A DNA stretch of 46,557 nt. It comes from a virus. The position numbers and the translations under genes were made by a program. The stretch covers positions 1-46,557 of the IMG/VR virus record IMGVR_UViG_3300037054_000363, one strand, 5' to 3'. A model generated the notes under the pieces. The model saw only the letters and a list, made by a program, of their open reading frames with translations, was not told the origin of the DNA and made no database searches. This document shows, one piece after another, positions 32,035-39,605 of the stretch; positions within the stretch are counted from its first letter, which is position 1, and every line of letters starts with the position of its first letter.

Positions 32035-32321
32035 GCACAGTCAAAATTCTCGACCGACCGCCGGCCGGATGGCACGCGCTTGACGTGATGAAGTCCGGAA
32101 GCGGCAAATGGAATTGGAATGCGCTCATGATCGACGTGCACCCCGACGAACTGAAGCACTGCCGCTGCAAGATCGCGTTCCTCTACGTCCATCCGAACGA
32201 ATACAAGCCGGATGGAAGCCGCACGGCTCAAGAGGCGTGGGTCCGCGTGCCCGGCAAACATCGCAACAAGGAAGCCGCCTGGAACGCCCTGCACGACATC
32301 ATCAGCACGCCGGGCCATTAG
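32031..32321 (+). CDS. small hypothetical protein, last gene of E2
   Basis: 96 residues, ATGA overlap with the upstream gene. Starts MSTVKILDRPPAGWHALDVM; mixed alpha/beta with many aromatic residues and a CRC motif (HCRCKIAFLYVHPN). No known family, no signal peptide, so probably cytosolic unlike the two Tat proteins it is coupled to. A strong terminator follows. Confidence 0.6.
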   Translation: MSTVKILDRPPAGWHALDVMKSGSGKWNWNALMIDVHPDELKHCRCKIAFLYVHPNEYKPDGSRTAQEAWVRVPGKHRNKEAAWNALHDIISTPGH

Positions 32322-32353
32322 ACCACGCGGAGTGTGACCCAGCCCGCGTCCGA

Positions 32354-32393
32354 AAAGCCCGCCCGGTGAAGGAAGCCGGGCGGGTTTCCTTTT
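32354..32393 (+). terminator. strong Rho-independent terminator at E2 right end
   Basis: AAGCCCGCCCGG (32355-32366) pairs with CCGGGCGGGTTT (32376-32387) with one G-U pair, followed by CCTTTT. It ends the E2 cargo operon before the att site and tRNA. Confidence 0.8.
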
Positions 32394-32397
32394 GGCC

Positions 32398-32416
32398 GGT
32401 ACCCCAGCGGTACCCC
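32398..32416 (+). promoter_or_regulatory. GGTACCCC box pair at E2 right end
   Basis: GGTACCCC at 32398-32405 and 32409-32416, 11 bp apart and 48-66 bp from the att repeat. It matches the boxes before the E2 integrase. Probable right-arm sites of the E2 integrase. Confidence 0.7.
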
Positions 32417-32427
32417 GGCAAGTTTAA

Positions 32428-32443
32428 GGGGCCGTGTGGCCCC
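32428..32443 (+). terminator. GGGGCC-GTGT-GGCCCC hairpin near att3
   Basis: A perfect 6-bp GC stem with a 4-nt loop. It also contains the E1 box TGTGGCCCC (32435-32443). It could be a terminator or a leftover arm site of an E1-type element once integrated next to this tRNA. Confidence 0.4.
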
Positions 32444-32463
32444 TCAGAAACCCTTGATTTTGT

Positions 32464-32538
32464 TGGCTCCCCGGGATGGATTCGAACCACCGACCAACCG
32501 GTTAACAGCCGGTTGCTCTACCACTGAGCTACCGGGGA
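32464..32538 (-). tRNA. tRNA-Asn (anticodon GTT)
   Basis: 75 nt including encoded CCA. Read on the minus strand: acceptor TCCCCGG pairs with CCGGGGA, D arm GCTCAGTGGTAGAGC, anticodon arm ending in CTGTTAA (GTT), T arm GGTTCGAATCC, discriminator G then CCA. It is the only intact copy of the sequence whose 3' part is repeated at 1422 and 16435, so it is the integration target of E1 and E2 and is restored by the att repeat. Confidence 0.97.
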
Positions 32539-32731
32539 ACGGCGCGCCTCGATGGTGGTCGCCCTATAACAAACGCCCGCCGGCTTTGCAAAGCGGCAAA
32601 TGCCGGCGGATTCGCCCGCATGGTGCAGGCTCAGGCCGGAAAAGCGAATGCCGCGACGGGCGGGCTGCGCCACATCACGGCATCGGCAGATCAGGTCGGC
32701 GTGCCGCTCGGGCACGCCAAAGAGCGGTCGT
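32539..32731. other. chromosomal intergenic stretch
   Basis: About 190 bp between tRNA-Asn and the DUF1127 gene. Several open frames cross it but none has a credible start or domain; nothing further seen. Confidence 0.4.
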
Positions 32732-32950
32732 TCAGTGGCGGCCCCGGCCGGCCAGCGCCGCTTGCGGGACATCCGAGCGCCGCAGGCCGAGGCGGGCGAG
32801 CTCGGAGTCGCTCTTGCTCGCGAGCGCGTCGTAGCGGGCGGCGAGCTCGAAGCCTTCGCGCACGCCGTCGGCGAAGTCGTTGAGATATCTCAGGATGCCC
32901 AGCCGGCGGGTGCCGCGGCCGGACGGAAGGGGCAGGGTCAGGGTGTTCAT
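32732..32950 (-). CDS. DUF1127 small protein
   Basis: 72 residues from ATG 32950 (MNTLTLPLPSGRG). The C-terminal DUF1127 pattern is present: YDALASKSDSELARLGLRRS. Such short Arg-rich proteins are abundant in Rhizobiales, and related ones affect RNA turnover or phosphate and stress responses; the role of this one is unknown. It is the clearest chromosomal gene in the window and supports the alphaproteobacterial assignment. An AT-rich promoter region with an inverted repeat lies upstream. Confidence 0.85.
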   Translation of the reverse strand: MNTLTLPLPSGRGTRRLGILRYLNDFADGVREGFELAARYDALASKSDSELARLGLRRSDVPQAALAGRGRH

Positions 32951-32963
32951 GGCAGGTCCTCGC

Positions 32964-33006
32964 ATTCCAGCAAAACGATTCTTGGAACGATTATATATAC
33001 TGGAAT
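32964..33006. promoter_or_regulatory. ATTCCAG/CTGGAAT inverted repeat, promoter of DUF1127 gene
   Basis: ATTCCAG (32964-32970) and CTGGAAT (33000-33006) flank an AT-rich TTATATATA stretch 14-56 bp before the DUF1127 start. This could be an operator around its promoter. Confidence 0.45.
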
Positions 33007-33455
33007 AACAGTGTCAGTTACGTGACTTACCGCATGGCAGCAGAATTATATTGCATGGCACAATTAAGCTTCTGTTTACTCTGGGAATTGCCGCGGGACG
33101 GCCGTGACGACGCCCCGGCCCGGTAGCAGGGACCTCGGCAGGTCATTCTTCGGGGCGAGCTTATGGGCCGCCCCACCGTTGTCCCTCATCTCCGGAACCT
33201 TCGATGGCACGCGGGGGGCTTACCGCCAGTCGTGAACGCGCGGATGCCCCCCTTACCCCGACCCTCGCGGGCCGCCAGCCCTTGACTCCAACCCGTCAGC
33301 CACAAGACCAGCGCCGCGACGGCAACGATCAGGTGCTGCGGCGGTTTCCCGCCGGCTTGATTGCGCGAAATCGATGCGCATTGCGTTGGCCGCGGAAGGC
33401 TGTTTGGATCGCGGGGGGAATCGGGCTCTCGGCTCCCACATCAAGGAGAACCTCG
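33007..33455. other. chromosomal non-coding region
   Basis: The first ~60 bp is AT-rich; the rest is GC-rich with overlapping open frames on both strands but no credible start, ribosome site or domain. No RNA gene recognised. It probably holds the promoter of the 33456 gene. Confidence 0.4.
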
Positions 33456-33695
33456 ATGGGCGGCAAACTCACGCCCGCGGGCCTGCTCGCGGCGGCGGTC
33501 ATCTCGGCGCAGCCGGCGGCGGCGGGGAACGCGAATGGCGTCGCGATCGGCGCCGTCATCGGCAGTGCCGCCGGCGCTGTTATCGCCGAGCAGGGTGAGC
33601 AGCGCTCTTCCGGCTACTATTTATGGCGCGGCGGCTGCTATTTTCGTTACCCGGAGGGCAGCTGGCTGAGGGTGAAAAACGCTCGTTGTGATTGA
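33456..33695 (+). CDS. small exported glycine-zipper protein
   Basis: 79 residues with an AAGGAG site. Signal peptide (LTPAGLLAAAVISAQPAAAG), then a glycine-zipper stretch (VAIGAVIGSAAGAVIAEQG), then an aromatic C-terminus with two Cys (YYLWRGGCYFRYPEGSWLRV). Short proteins with this layout are common in Bradyrhizobium-like genomes and are probably periplasmic or membrane-associated. Function unknown. Confidence 0.7.
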   Translation: MGGKLTPAGLLAAAVISAQPAAAGNANGVAIGAVIGSAAGAVIAEQGEQRSSGYYLWRGGCYFRYPEGSWLRVKNARCD

Positions 33696-33713
33696 GGGCC
33701 GCGACGGCACCAG

Positions 33714-33744
33714 GTCATTTCCGCTAACACGTCATTTCCGCTAA
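33714..33744 (+). repeat. two 14-bp direct repeats (GTCATTTCCGCTAA)
   Basis: Exact copies at 33714-33727 and 33731-33744, 17 bp apart, with a third partial GTCATT at about 33745. They lie 18 bp outside the tRNA-Cys remnant. Role unknown; possibly outside arm sites of an element or a mobile-element footprint. Confidence 0.5.
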
Positions 33745-33761
33745 GTCATTGAAAAATAGAG

Positions 33762-33806
33762 TGGAGGCCACGCCCGGAATTGAACCGGGGTAAACGGTTT
33801 TGCAGG
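33762..33806 (-). repeat. att of E3: 3' half of tRNA-Cys (GCA)
   Basis: On the minus strand this reads CTGCAAA (anticodon loop, GCA), a T arm CCCGG-TTCAATT-CCGGG, acceptor CGTGGCC, discriminator T and CCA. A T at the discriminator with a GCA anticodon marks tRNA-Cys. The 5' half (acceptor GGCCACG, D arm) is absent, so it is a truncated copy of the type left at an integration edge, as at att1 and att2. The intact tRNA-Cys should lie beyond the window. Confidence 0.75.
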
Positions 33807-33834
33807 CTAATCCGGTGGCGTCGACGGGGGTTGC

Positions 33835-33920
33835 GGGGACTCACTCACCATTGAAATAATTATGTGAACTGCTACGAAAATCCGTGTACCTTCAGCAAAA
33901 TTCATGAAAAATGAGTCCCC
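33835..33920. promoter_or_regulatory. TGAGTCCCC boxes at E3 left end
   Basis: GGGGACTCAC at 33835-33844 is the inverse of ATGAGTCCCC at 33911-33920. They lie between the att half-tRNA and the integrase start, parallel to the element-specific boxes of E1 and E2. Probable arm-type sites; the right-end copies would lie outside the window. Confidence 0.55.
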
Positions 33921-33948
33921 AGGCACTCATTTGGCGGGTAAACGGATC

Positions 33949-35205
33949 ATGCAGAAATCGGCGTTGCGGCTGACCGAGGCCGTGGTTGAGGCGGAGCCCG
34001 TCGACGGCCGGGATCGAATCGTTTTCGATGCCCTGCAGCCAGGCTTTGGGGTGCGGATCACGCCGGCCGGGACCAAGATTTTCATCGCGCAGGCACGAAT
34101 CGGCGGACGGCCGCGCCGGATCGCAATCGGCCGCTTCCCGGATAAGAAGGTCGCAGACGCCCGGGCAGACGCCCGTGGTGCGCTCCAGGACATGCGGGCG
34201 GGGCGCGACCCCAAGATCGAACAGGCGGCACGAGCGCAGGCACTGGAGGCCGGGCAGACGACCGTGGCGGCATTTGCTGATCGGTGGTTGGCCGAGCTCG
34301 TGCATCCGAAACGCAAACCGCGGACTGCGGCCGATTACGCAGCGCTGGTCGAGCGGAAAATCAAACCCGCCCTCGGGCACCTAATTTTGGCTCGCGTTAC
34401 CCAAGACGACATTCTCAAGTTTCACGCCACAATGAAGGCAACCCCGCGGCGAGCAAATTACACGGTCCGCACCGTTGGTGCCCTCATGACCTACGCCGAA
34501 AAACGCGGCTTGAGACCCCAGAATAGCAACCCCTGCTGGCGGCTCGAAATGTACCCTGAGCGCATGCGCGAGCGCTTCATGGACGAGGCCGAGATCGGCC
34601 GCGCTGCCGAGGCCATCACCGGAGCCGAGCGGGAAGGGGTCATCGGACCGCACGCGGCGGCTGGGCTGCGGCTGGCATTGCTGACGGGAGCCCGCTCCGG
34701 CGAGGTCACGGCGATTCGCTGGGTTCACGTCGATTTGGAGCGCCGGCAGATTCGGCTTCCAGATAGTGACGAGCCGGGCCGCAAGAACGGTGCGAGGACG
34801 ATCTACTTAAGCGATGCCGCCATTGAAGTGATCAAGACCGTGCCTCGCGTCGGCCCTTTCGTGATCGCGGGCGCGAAGCAGGGCGAGCCCTACAAAAATC
34901 TAAGCCGCGCGTGGATCGTGGTGCGACGCCGAGCCAAGCTCGATGACGTCCGGCTTCACGACGTTCGCCACAGCTACGCGAGCCTTGCGGCTGGCAAAGG
35001 GCACACGCTCTTGATGATCGGCAAGTTGTTGGGACATCGGGTCGCGCAGACCACGCAGCGCTATGCTCACCTCGCTCGCGATGTCGTCTCAGCCGTGAGC
35101 GACGAGATCGGCGTTGCGATGACGGCGGCGATCGAGAAAAAATCTCCGCCGCCTGCCAATGTTGTGAAGCTTCGGCGGCGGCGCAGCAAGACGGTCGGTG
35201 GCTGA
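33949..35205 (+). CDS. int: tyrosine recombinase / integrase of E3
   Basis: 418 residues. DUF4102-like N-terminal domain (ALQPGFGVRITPAGTKIF), core-binding domain, and catalytic domain with Arg in LLTGARSGEV, HDVRHS for the HxxR box, LLGH, and the Tyr in QTTQRYAHL. ATG 33949 (MQKSALRLTEAV) is preferred over the frame opening at 33904, which would run through the TGAGTCCCC box. It presumably targets tRNA-Cys, as its att remnant indicates. It is of the same general family as the E1 and E2 integrases but differs clearly in sequence, fitting the different target. Confidence 0.95.
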   Translation: MQKSALRLTEAVVEAEPVDGRDRIVFDALQPGFGVRITPAGTKIFIAQARIGGRPRRIAIGRFPDKKVADARADARGALQDMRAGRDPKIEQAARAQALEAGQTTVAAFADRWLAELVHPKRKPRTAADYAALVERKIKPALGHLILARVTQDDILKFHATMKATPRRANYTVRTVGALMTYAEKRGLRPQNSNPCWRLEMYPERMRERFMDEAEIGRAAEAITGAEREGVIGPHAAAGLRLALLTGARSGEVTAIRWVHVDLERRQIRLPDSDEPGRKNGARTIYLSDAAIEVIKTVPRVGPFVIAGAKQGEPYKNLSRAWIVVRRRAKLDDVRLHDVRHSYASLAAGKGHTLLMIGKLLGHRVAQTTQRYAHLARDVVSAVSDEIGVAMTAAIEKKSPPPANVVKLRRRRSKTVGG

Positions 35206-35206
35206 A

Positions 35207-35947
35207 ATGACCACCAAAGATGAGCGGTTGGCATTCGTGGCAGAGCTGCGATTCGAGCGGGCTGTTTTTGATCACGCGGACAAGCTCCGGGAGCCTTGGA
35301 CTTCTAAGGCCCCGCGATGCCAACTGAGCAGAGCATACGAGCTGCTGCATCCGGGCGATCTTCGCCGCGCTATCGTTCAATGGTGTCTCGCGTTTGCATG
35401 TGAATATCATCCCGGAACGGTTTCGAACCCGATCACCGCGCAACACCTGCCAGAGCTTTACCGTGAGGGCAAAATCGAGTTCCCCGAGTTGCCCTATCTG
35501 CGTCCCTATCTGCATTTGCTGGTGCTGGCGGCTCTACAGCACGGATTGCTCGCCGCGTGGGCTCTCGAAAGGGACACGGTCGCAAGGGGCAAGCGCCACC
35601 AAGTTGACGCAGACAGATGGAATATTTTGCAGCCGGACTTCGAGCATGAGGTCGCATCGGTGGACGGTGAGCAGCAGCTATTCGGGATCGAGGTCGAGGT
35701 CGCTCAGGCGACGGATGCGCGACCGATCCGTCGCAAAGTCTCTCAATCTGACCTGACCAGATGGTACCGCGAGACGTGGATTCCTGCATGTCGAGTGGAA
35801 GGTCGCATTCCCAGTCGAGATGATGATTTCGCAGCCGCCAAGGCGCATTTCGATGGAGGCGACTTCAGCAGGGATTGGCTGCGGAGGTTGAGACCGCGGG
35901 ATTGGTCGCTCCCAGGTATAAGAGCGGCTCCTAAACTGGCAGACTAA
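35207..35947 (+). CDS. hypothetical protein following E3 integrase
   Basis: 246 residues from ATG 35207; a GTG at 35198 overlapping the integrase end is an alternative. Helical, with a hydrophobic middle (LRPYLHLLVLAALQHGLLAAW) that is rather short and mixed for a membrane span, and a C-terminal DLTRWYRETWIPACRVEGR segment. No known domain. Coupled to the integrase, so it may be a recombination accessory or cargo. Confidence 0.6.
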   Translation: MTTKDERLAFVAELRFERAVFDHADKLREPWTSKAPRCQLSRAYELLHPGDLRRAIVQWCLAFACEYHPGTVSNPITAQHLPELYREGKIEFPELPYLRPYLHLLVLAALQHGLLAAWALERDTVARGKRHQVDADRWNILQPDFEHEVASVDGEQQLFGIEVEVAQATDARPIRRKVSQSDLTRWYRETWIPACRVEGRIPSRDDDFAAAKAHFDGGDFSRDWLRRLRPRDWSLPGIRAAPKLAD

Positions 35948-36051
35948 AACTGGCGGCGAATTTCGTCCTGCCAATTTGCCAATTTAGACAACGCATGAAT
36001 CTTCGCCAATATTGATTGCGTCGGATCAAGACGCAATCGGTGAGGTGAAGC

Positions 36052-36255
36052 ATGACCGCGGTCGATCCCAATGAACTGATCTCGCCTGACGAAACGGCGA
36101 AGCTGCTTCGTGTAAAAGAGGCCACGTTGACATCGTGGCGGAATCAAAAGCGCGGGCCTGCCTATCTGAAGGTCGGCCGGTTCGTCCACTACCGCCGCGT
36201 CGACATTTGCGAATGGTTGGCCGCGCAACGTCATTGCCCCGCGGTGGCGGCATGA
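36052..36255 (+). CDS. AlpA/Xis-type excisionase or regulator of E3
   Basis: 67 residues with the short winged-helix (HTH_17-like) pattern: LISPDETAKLLRVKEATLTS, W, then GPAYLKVGRFVHYRRVDI and CEWLAAQ. Comparable in size and place to the AlpA-like genes of E1 and E2. It should bind near the att site and promote excision or regulate int. A perfectly coupled gene (ATGA) follows. Confidence 0.85.
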   Translation: MTAVDPNELISPDETAKLLRVKEATLTSWRNQKRGPAYLKVGRFVHYRRVDICEWLAAQRHCPAVAA

Positions 36256-36440
36256 GTCAGCCCGACGCCTACATCCGAGTTCTCCCGGGTGAAAAATCCG
36301 ACGCACACCGCGGCGTAATGGTCGAGGTCGATCCCGGTCGGCACGTCAACCTGAAGGCCGCCCTTGCTTTGGGATTGATTCCACGCGGCGTCGCTGGCGT
36401 GATCCAGGCGAACATCAACTCGATAGCGAAGGCCACCTAG
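36252..36440 (+). CDS. small hypothetical protein coupled to excisionase
   Basis: 62 residues from ATG 36252 (MSQPDAYIRVLPGEKSDAHR), overlapping the upstream stop. A compact beta-alpha pattern, no cysteine or metal motif. Unknown; may act with the excisionase. Confidence 0.55.
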   Translation: MSQPDAYIRVLPGEKSDAHRGVMVEVDPGRHVNLKAALALGLIPRGVAGVIQANINSIAKAT

Positions 36441-36443
36441 TCC

Positions 36444-36620
36444 ATGGCCTCCAGCTCCTCCAAGCCGCGCGGCATCTTCATTCCGCCCGAACAGGTCGAG
36501 GCCTACATTCACAACGGTTGGGCCGTGGTCGACGATTTGAATCCACATCACGTTCTGATGTTGCCGCCGACTCACCATCGTCCGCATGATCGAGCGGAGG
36601 GCCGAGCCGATGACTCTTGA
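36444..36620 (+). CDS. small hypothetical protein (58 residues)
   Basis: ATG 36444 to TGA 36618-36620, giving MASSSSKPRGIFIPPEQVEA, then YIHNGWAVVDDLNPHHVLML and an Arg/His-rich tail. It starts 3 bp after the previous stop and overlaps the next gene's start by 11 bp. Clean spacing supports translation; no function known. Confidence 0.5.
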   Translation: MASSSSKPRGIFIPPEQVEAYIHNGWAVVDDLNPHHVLMLPPTHHRPHDRAEGRADDS

Positions 36621-37977
36621 AAGCACGAGGCCCGGAACCGCTGGCGGCGGGTCCGAGCCTCTGAATGTTGATCAGCTTGGCGAGCGGATCGAGGTGGTTG
36701 ATACACCAAACGATAACATCTCGCAAGACTTTCCGGCTGTCTCCACCACAACATTCGACTATAGCGACGTTCCCGAACGGATCGCCCTTGCCACCAAGGC
36801 CGCCGCGGTAATTATCCGCGCCGACCTGCGACTGATTCAATTCAATATAATAGATGTCGGCCGTAAGCTGATCGAGATCAAGGATTGGCTCGGGCACGGC
36901 AAGTTTTTGAAATGGATCGCCGCCGAGTTCGGCATGAGCGACCAAACCGCCCACAACTATATGAACGTAACCCGCCGCTTTGGCGACGGTCAAATTCCAA
37001 ACGGTTTGGAATTTCAGCCGAGCGTCCTTTACATGCTGGCCTCGCCCTCGACCTCCGGCGAGGTGGTCGAGGCCATGGTCGAGCAGGCGAAGGCCGGGCA
37101 CAAGGTCACGCGCGACGATGTGCTCGCACTCAAACGCGAGATCGGTGCGAGCGTCGCCCGGCTACCAATGGAAGCGCAGCGGGAAGTCCTCGGCGAGATC
37201 GCGCTTGACGCCAAGGGTCGCCGAGCAATCAAACAGGTTGCGAAGGAAGCGCGTGCGGAAGATCTAAAAGACTTACACGCCGATCGACAACAAAAATGCG
37301 AGAAGATCGCGGCGCGCAATCCAGCGCTTCCGGCCGGTCGCTTATTCAGTCTCGTTTTAATCGACGTGCCGCGCCACCACGATGTCTACTCCGACGACAC
37401 CGGCAGCGAAAAGGCACCGGAGAATCATTTTCCAACAATTCAATTCGAGGGGCTTTGCGATTTTCCGATCGATCGATTTGCCGCGGTCGATGCCGTTATC
37501 CTCTATTGGTCAACGGCCGCCTCGCTGCTTGACGATCTCGATATTCTCGCCGAGTGGGGCTTTGTGTCGCTTCGCCCGCGAGACGAAAATGGAAAGCTGC
37601 TACGCGGAGAAGACGGCAAACGTGTTCCGCCGATCGGCGGCGGAAAATACGGATCGCATCAAATCTGGCGCAAGCGTCGTGTCGGTCGGCAGACTGGCAC
37701 CGGCCGATGGTTTTTCGACCAACACGAAATGCTGATCGCTGCGCGGCGCGGGAACGTGCCCGCACCATTGCCCGGCACTCAAGATCAGTCGGTGTTCGAT
37801 GCCCCGGTCGGCAAGCATTCGACGAAGCCGCACGACCACGTCCGCGCCTGGATAGATCGATGCTGGCCCGACATGAGCAAGATCGAGGTATTCGCCCGCG
37901 GCGTCGCGCCTCCCGGATGGACTTTCTGGGGTAATCAGATCGAGCCGCCGCCTGGATACGGAGATAAGGCGCCATGA
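36610..37977 (+). CDS. DUF3102 + MT-A70-like methyltransferase with altered catalytic motif
   Basis: 455 residues from ATG 36610, preceded by GGAGGG; ATG 36586 is an alternative. Residues ~58-120 match DUF3102 (IIDVGRKLIEIKDWLGHGKF, then FGMSDQTAHNYM), a DNA-binding-like module of mobile elements. Residues ~245-450 follow the MT-A70 adenine methyltransferase plan: ENHFPTIQFEGLCDFPI, AVILYWSTA, WGFVSL, a WFFDQHEMLIAARRGNVPAP segment, HSTKPHDHV, and the end WTFWGNQIEPP. The catalytic DPPW is replaced by DVPR at residues 252-255, so it may be inactive or changed. Its role may be DNA modification or regulation. Confidence 0.8.
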   Translation: MTLESTRPGTAGGGSEPLNVDQLGERIEVVDTPNDNISQDFPAVSTTTFDYSDVPERIALATKAAAVIIRADLRLIQFNIIDVGRKLIEIKDWLGHGKFLKWIAAEFGMSDQTAHNYMNVTRRFGDGQIPNGLEFQPSVLYMLASPSTSGEVVEAMVEQAKAGHKVTRDDVLALKREIGASVARLPMEAQREVLGEIALDAKGRRAIKQVAKEARAEDLKDLHADRQQKCEKIAARNPALPAGRLFSLVLIDVPRHHDVYSDDTGSEKAPENHFPTIQFEGLCDFPIDRFAAVDAVILYWSTAASLLDDLDILAEWGFVSLRPRDENGKLLRGEDGKRVPPIGGGKYGSHQIWRKRRVGRQTGTGRWFFDQHEMLIAARRGNVPAPLPGTQDQSVFDAPVGKHSTKPHDHVRAWIDRCWPDMSKIEVFARGVAPPGWTFWGNQIEPPPGYGDKAP

Positions 37978-38519
37978 CCGACTCCGCTCCAGCGGCGTTC
38001 CCACGCCTTGTCCATCTTGGATGTGGTGCCGTGTTTGGTGGTATAGGTGCGGGAGGAATCCTCACTGGCGGTTCCGCCAGTGACGGATATTGCCGGTTGC
38101 ATTTCCTTCCTCGCTCTACCGACCATATCATGGCGTCTAGACGCTATCCCGCAAAGCCCGCCACGTGCCGCGAATGTGGGGCCGCCTATACCGCGCAGCG
38201 ATCTACCAGCCAATTCTGCCGCGCGTCCTGCCGCCGAGCATTCAACAATCGCCGCCGCCGACGCGGCTCGGACCTTTACGACCTGATCATGGTCATGCGG
38301 CACGATCGCGCCAACGCCGCGCGTGAAGGCACATGGTCGCTGCTTTGTCGGATGGCTGCGGCGTTCAAACTCGAAGACGATCGCGAGCGTGATGGTCGCA
38401 AGTCCTATGACGATGTTGCTGCGGTTCGCGCACGTAACACGCATTTGCAGGCAACTGTGGTCGGCACGAATATCGGGAAGGTGCGCCGCAGTGGCCTCAT
38501 GCGGGATGCGCATCGATGA
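37974..38519 (+). CDS. Zn-finger protein (CxxC...FCxxxCRxAFNNR family), E3 copy
   Basis: 181 residues from an ATG overlapping the upstream stop; the conserved part begins near ATG 38130. Finger: CRECGAAYTAQRSTSQFC, then CRRAFNNRRRRRG, then a helical domain (WSLLCRMAAAF; LQATVVGTNIGKVRRSG). It is homologous to the E2 gene at 18713, including the segment between finger and C-terminus. A nucleic-acid-binding role in replication or regulation is likely. It overlaps the DnaT-like gene by 4 bp. Confidence 0.7.
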   Translation: MTDSAPAAFPRLVHLGCGAVFGGIGAGGILTGGSASDGYCRLHFLPRSTDHIMASRRYPAKPATCRECGAAYTAQRSTSQFCRASCRRAFNNRRRRRGSDLYDLIMVMRHDRANAAREGTWSLLCRMAAAFKLEDDRERDGRKSYDDVAAVRARNTHLQATVVGTNIGKVRRSGLMRDAHR

Positions 38520-39058
38520 AGACGCCGATCACCGACATGATCGGGCCAATGATGGCGGCGGGGACTGCGCCCGATGTCATCTTGGCGGCTGTGCGGGCGG
38601 TCGAGCTCGCCCGCGATGATGATCGTCGAGGACGACGTTCAACAGGTGCGGTGACAACTGCATCACAAGCTCGTGGCACTCGCCTTCCCGACGATTGGCA
38701 ACCGTCCGAACAGTGCATCGCCTACGCGCTCGATCACGGCATGACGCGCGACCGGATGATGATCGAGGCGGAGAAATTTCGAAACTACTGGACGGCGAAG
38801 AGCGGGCACCACGCGGTCAAACGAGATTGGGGGGCAACCTGGCGCAATTGGATTCTGAAAGCATTGGAGACCCGAAATGTTACCCGCAATTACGACGGTC
38901 GAGCGTATCCCGCTGCCCGATCTGCGCCGACCGGAGCGAATGCCATCCTTGCCGGAATGGGTCGCGTCGCGCGTCGCATCTCTGCGGAGCGAATATCAAA
39001 AGGGTCGAACGGTGCCGACGTTGCCCAAGAGCTTGACCTTGAACCTGATCGAACGTGA
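38516..39058 (+). CDS. DnaT-like phage replication protein
   Basis: 180 residues. The central part (TRLPDDWQPSEQCIAYALDH, MTRDRMMIEAEKFRNYWTAK, WGATWRNWILKAL) is the DnaT-like domain found in phage and prophage replication genes, where it helps load the host helicase. The C-terminal tail overlaps the next open frame by about 180 bp. The start overlaps the Zn-finger stop (ATGA). Confidence 0.75.
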   Translation: MKTPITDMIGPMMAAGTAPDVILAAVRAVELARDDDRRGRRSTGAVTTASQARGTRLPDDWQPSEQCIAYALDHGMTRDRMMIEAEKFRNYWTAKSGHHAVKRDWGATWRNWILKALETRNVTRNYDGRAYPAARSAPTGANAILAGMGRVARRISAERISKGSNGADVAQELDLEPDRT

Positions 39059-39605
39059 CGAGATCGCGCGGCATGTCGTTGAGCTGCGCGCAATCTGCGC
39101 TGCGACACCGGACAATGATTTGACAGCCGAGGAATCGGTTTTGATCGCAGTGACAAAAATGATGTTGGTGCTGCCGGCATCGCAGCAGAATGAAGCAAGC
39201 GCAGAAGCGCGCGGCGAGGCCTTTATGGCTGCGCTTGACGATGTGCCGCCGTGGGCCGTCGCCGCTGCAATCCGACGCTGGTATCGCGGCGACGCCGGGG
39301 AAAACGAACGCGGACAAGCCTACGATTACCATTGGTGTCCCGCGCCCGCAGAATTGCATTGCATCGCTCGGCTGGAGCTGTGGCGAGTGAAAGGTCGCGC
39401 CGAAACGCTGGACCGATTGCTTGCCGCCGAAGAATTGATCGAGTTCTCGGACGAGCACTGCGCTGCGATGCGCGCGAAGCTCGCAAATCTCTTTACCTCT
39501 CTTAAAAGCCCGCTGGTCGGCAAAGACGGCAGCGGCGGGCCGATCGGCGAAGGCCGATCGATGGCGCGCACTGTGGGACACGATCAAAGCGCACCCCGGC
39601 CTTAA
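38877..39605 (+). CDS. hypothetical protein overlapping DnaT-like gene
   Basis: Up to 242 residues from ATG 38877; internal starts at ATG 38940 or GTG 39012 would shorten a 182-bp overlap with the DnaT-like gene. The body holds LNLIERDEIARHVVELRAIC and VPPWAVAAAIRRWYRGDAGE, then HWCPAPAELHCIARLELW, a pattern seen in phage proteins next to DnaT-like genes whose role is unknown to me. Probably replication accessory. The long overlap is real in the sequence but which start is used is uncertain. Confidence 0.6.
   Translation: MLPAITTVERIPLPDLRRPERMPSLPEWVASRVASLRSEYQKGRTVPTLPKSLTLNLIERDEIARHVVELRAICAATPDNDLTAEESVLIAVTKMMLVLPASQQNEASAEARGEAFMAALDDVPPWAVAAAIRRWYRGDAGENERGQAYDYHWCPAPAELHCIARLELWRVKGRAETLDRLLAAEELIEFSDEHCAAMRAKLANLFTSLKSPLVGKDGSGGPIGEGRSMARTVGHDQSAPRP

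Larger units (their letters stand above)
16435..32508 (+). mobile_element. Element E2, about 16.0 kb, integrated at tRNA-Asn
   Basis: Bounded by identical 45-bp att repeats; the right one is part of the intact tRNA-Asn. Contents in order: integrase, AlpA-like, Zn-finger, helicase/primase-type ATPase, two iteron arrays, P27-type small terminase, HNH nuclease, coiled-coil protein, prohead protease, large terminase, tape measure, and two Tat-signal proteins. Portal, major capsid, connectors and most tail genes are missing although every recognised gene is intact. A satellite or strongly reduced phage relative is the best reading. Confidence 0.85.

Noticed and set aside
32435-32443. TGTGGCCCC near att3 as proof that E1 once sat there
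   Set aside because: It is a single copy inside a perfect hairpin, so chance or terminator structure explains it as well.
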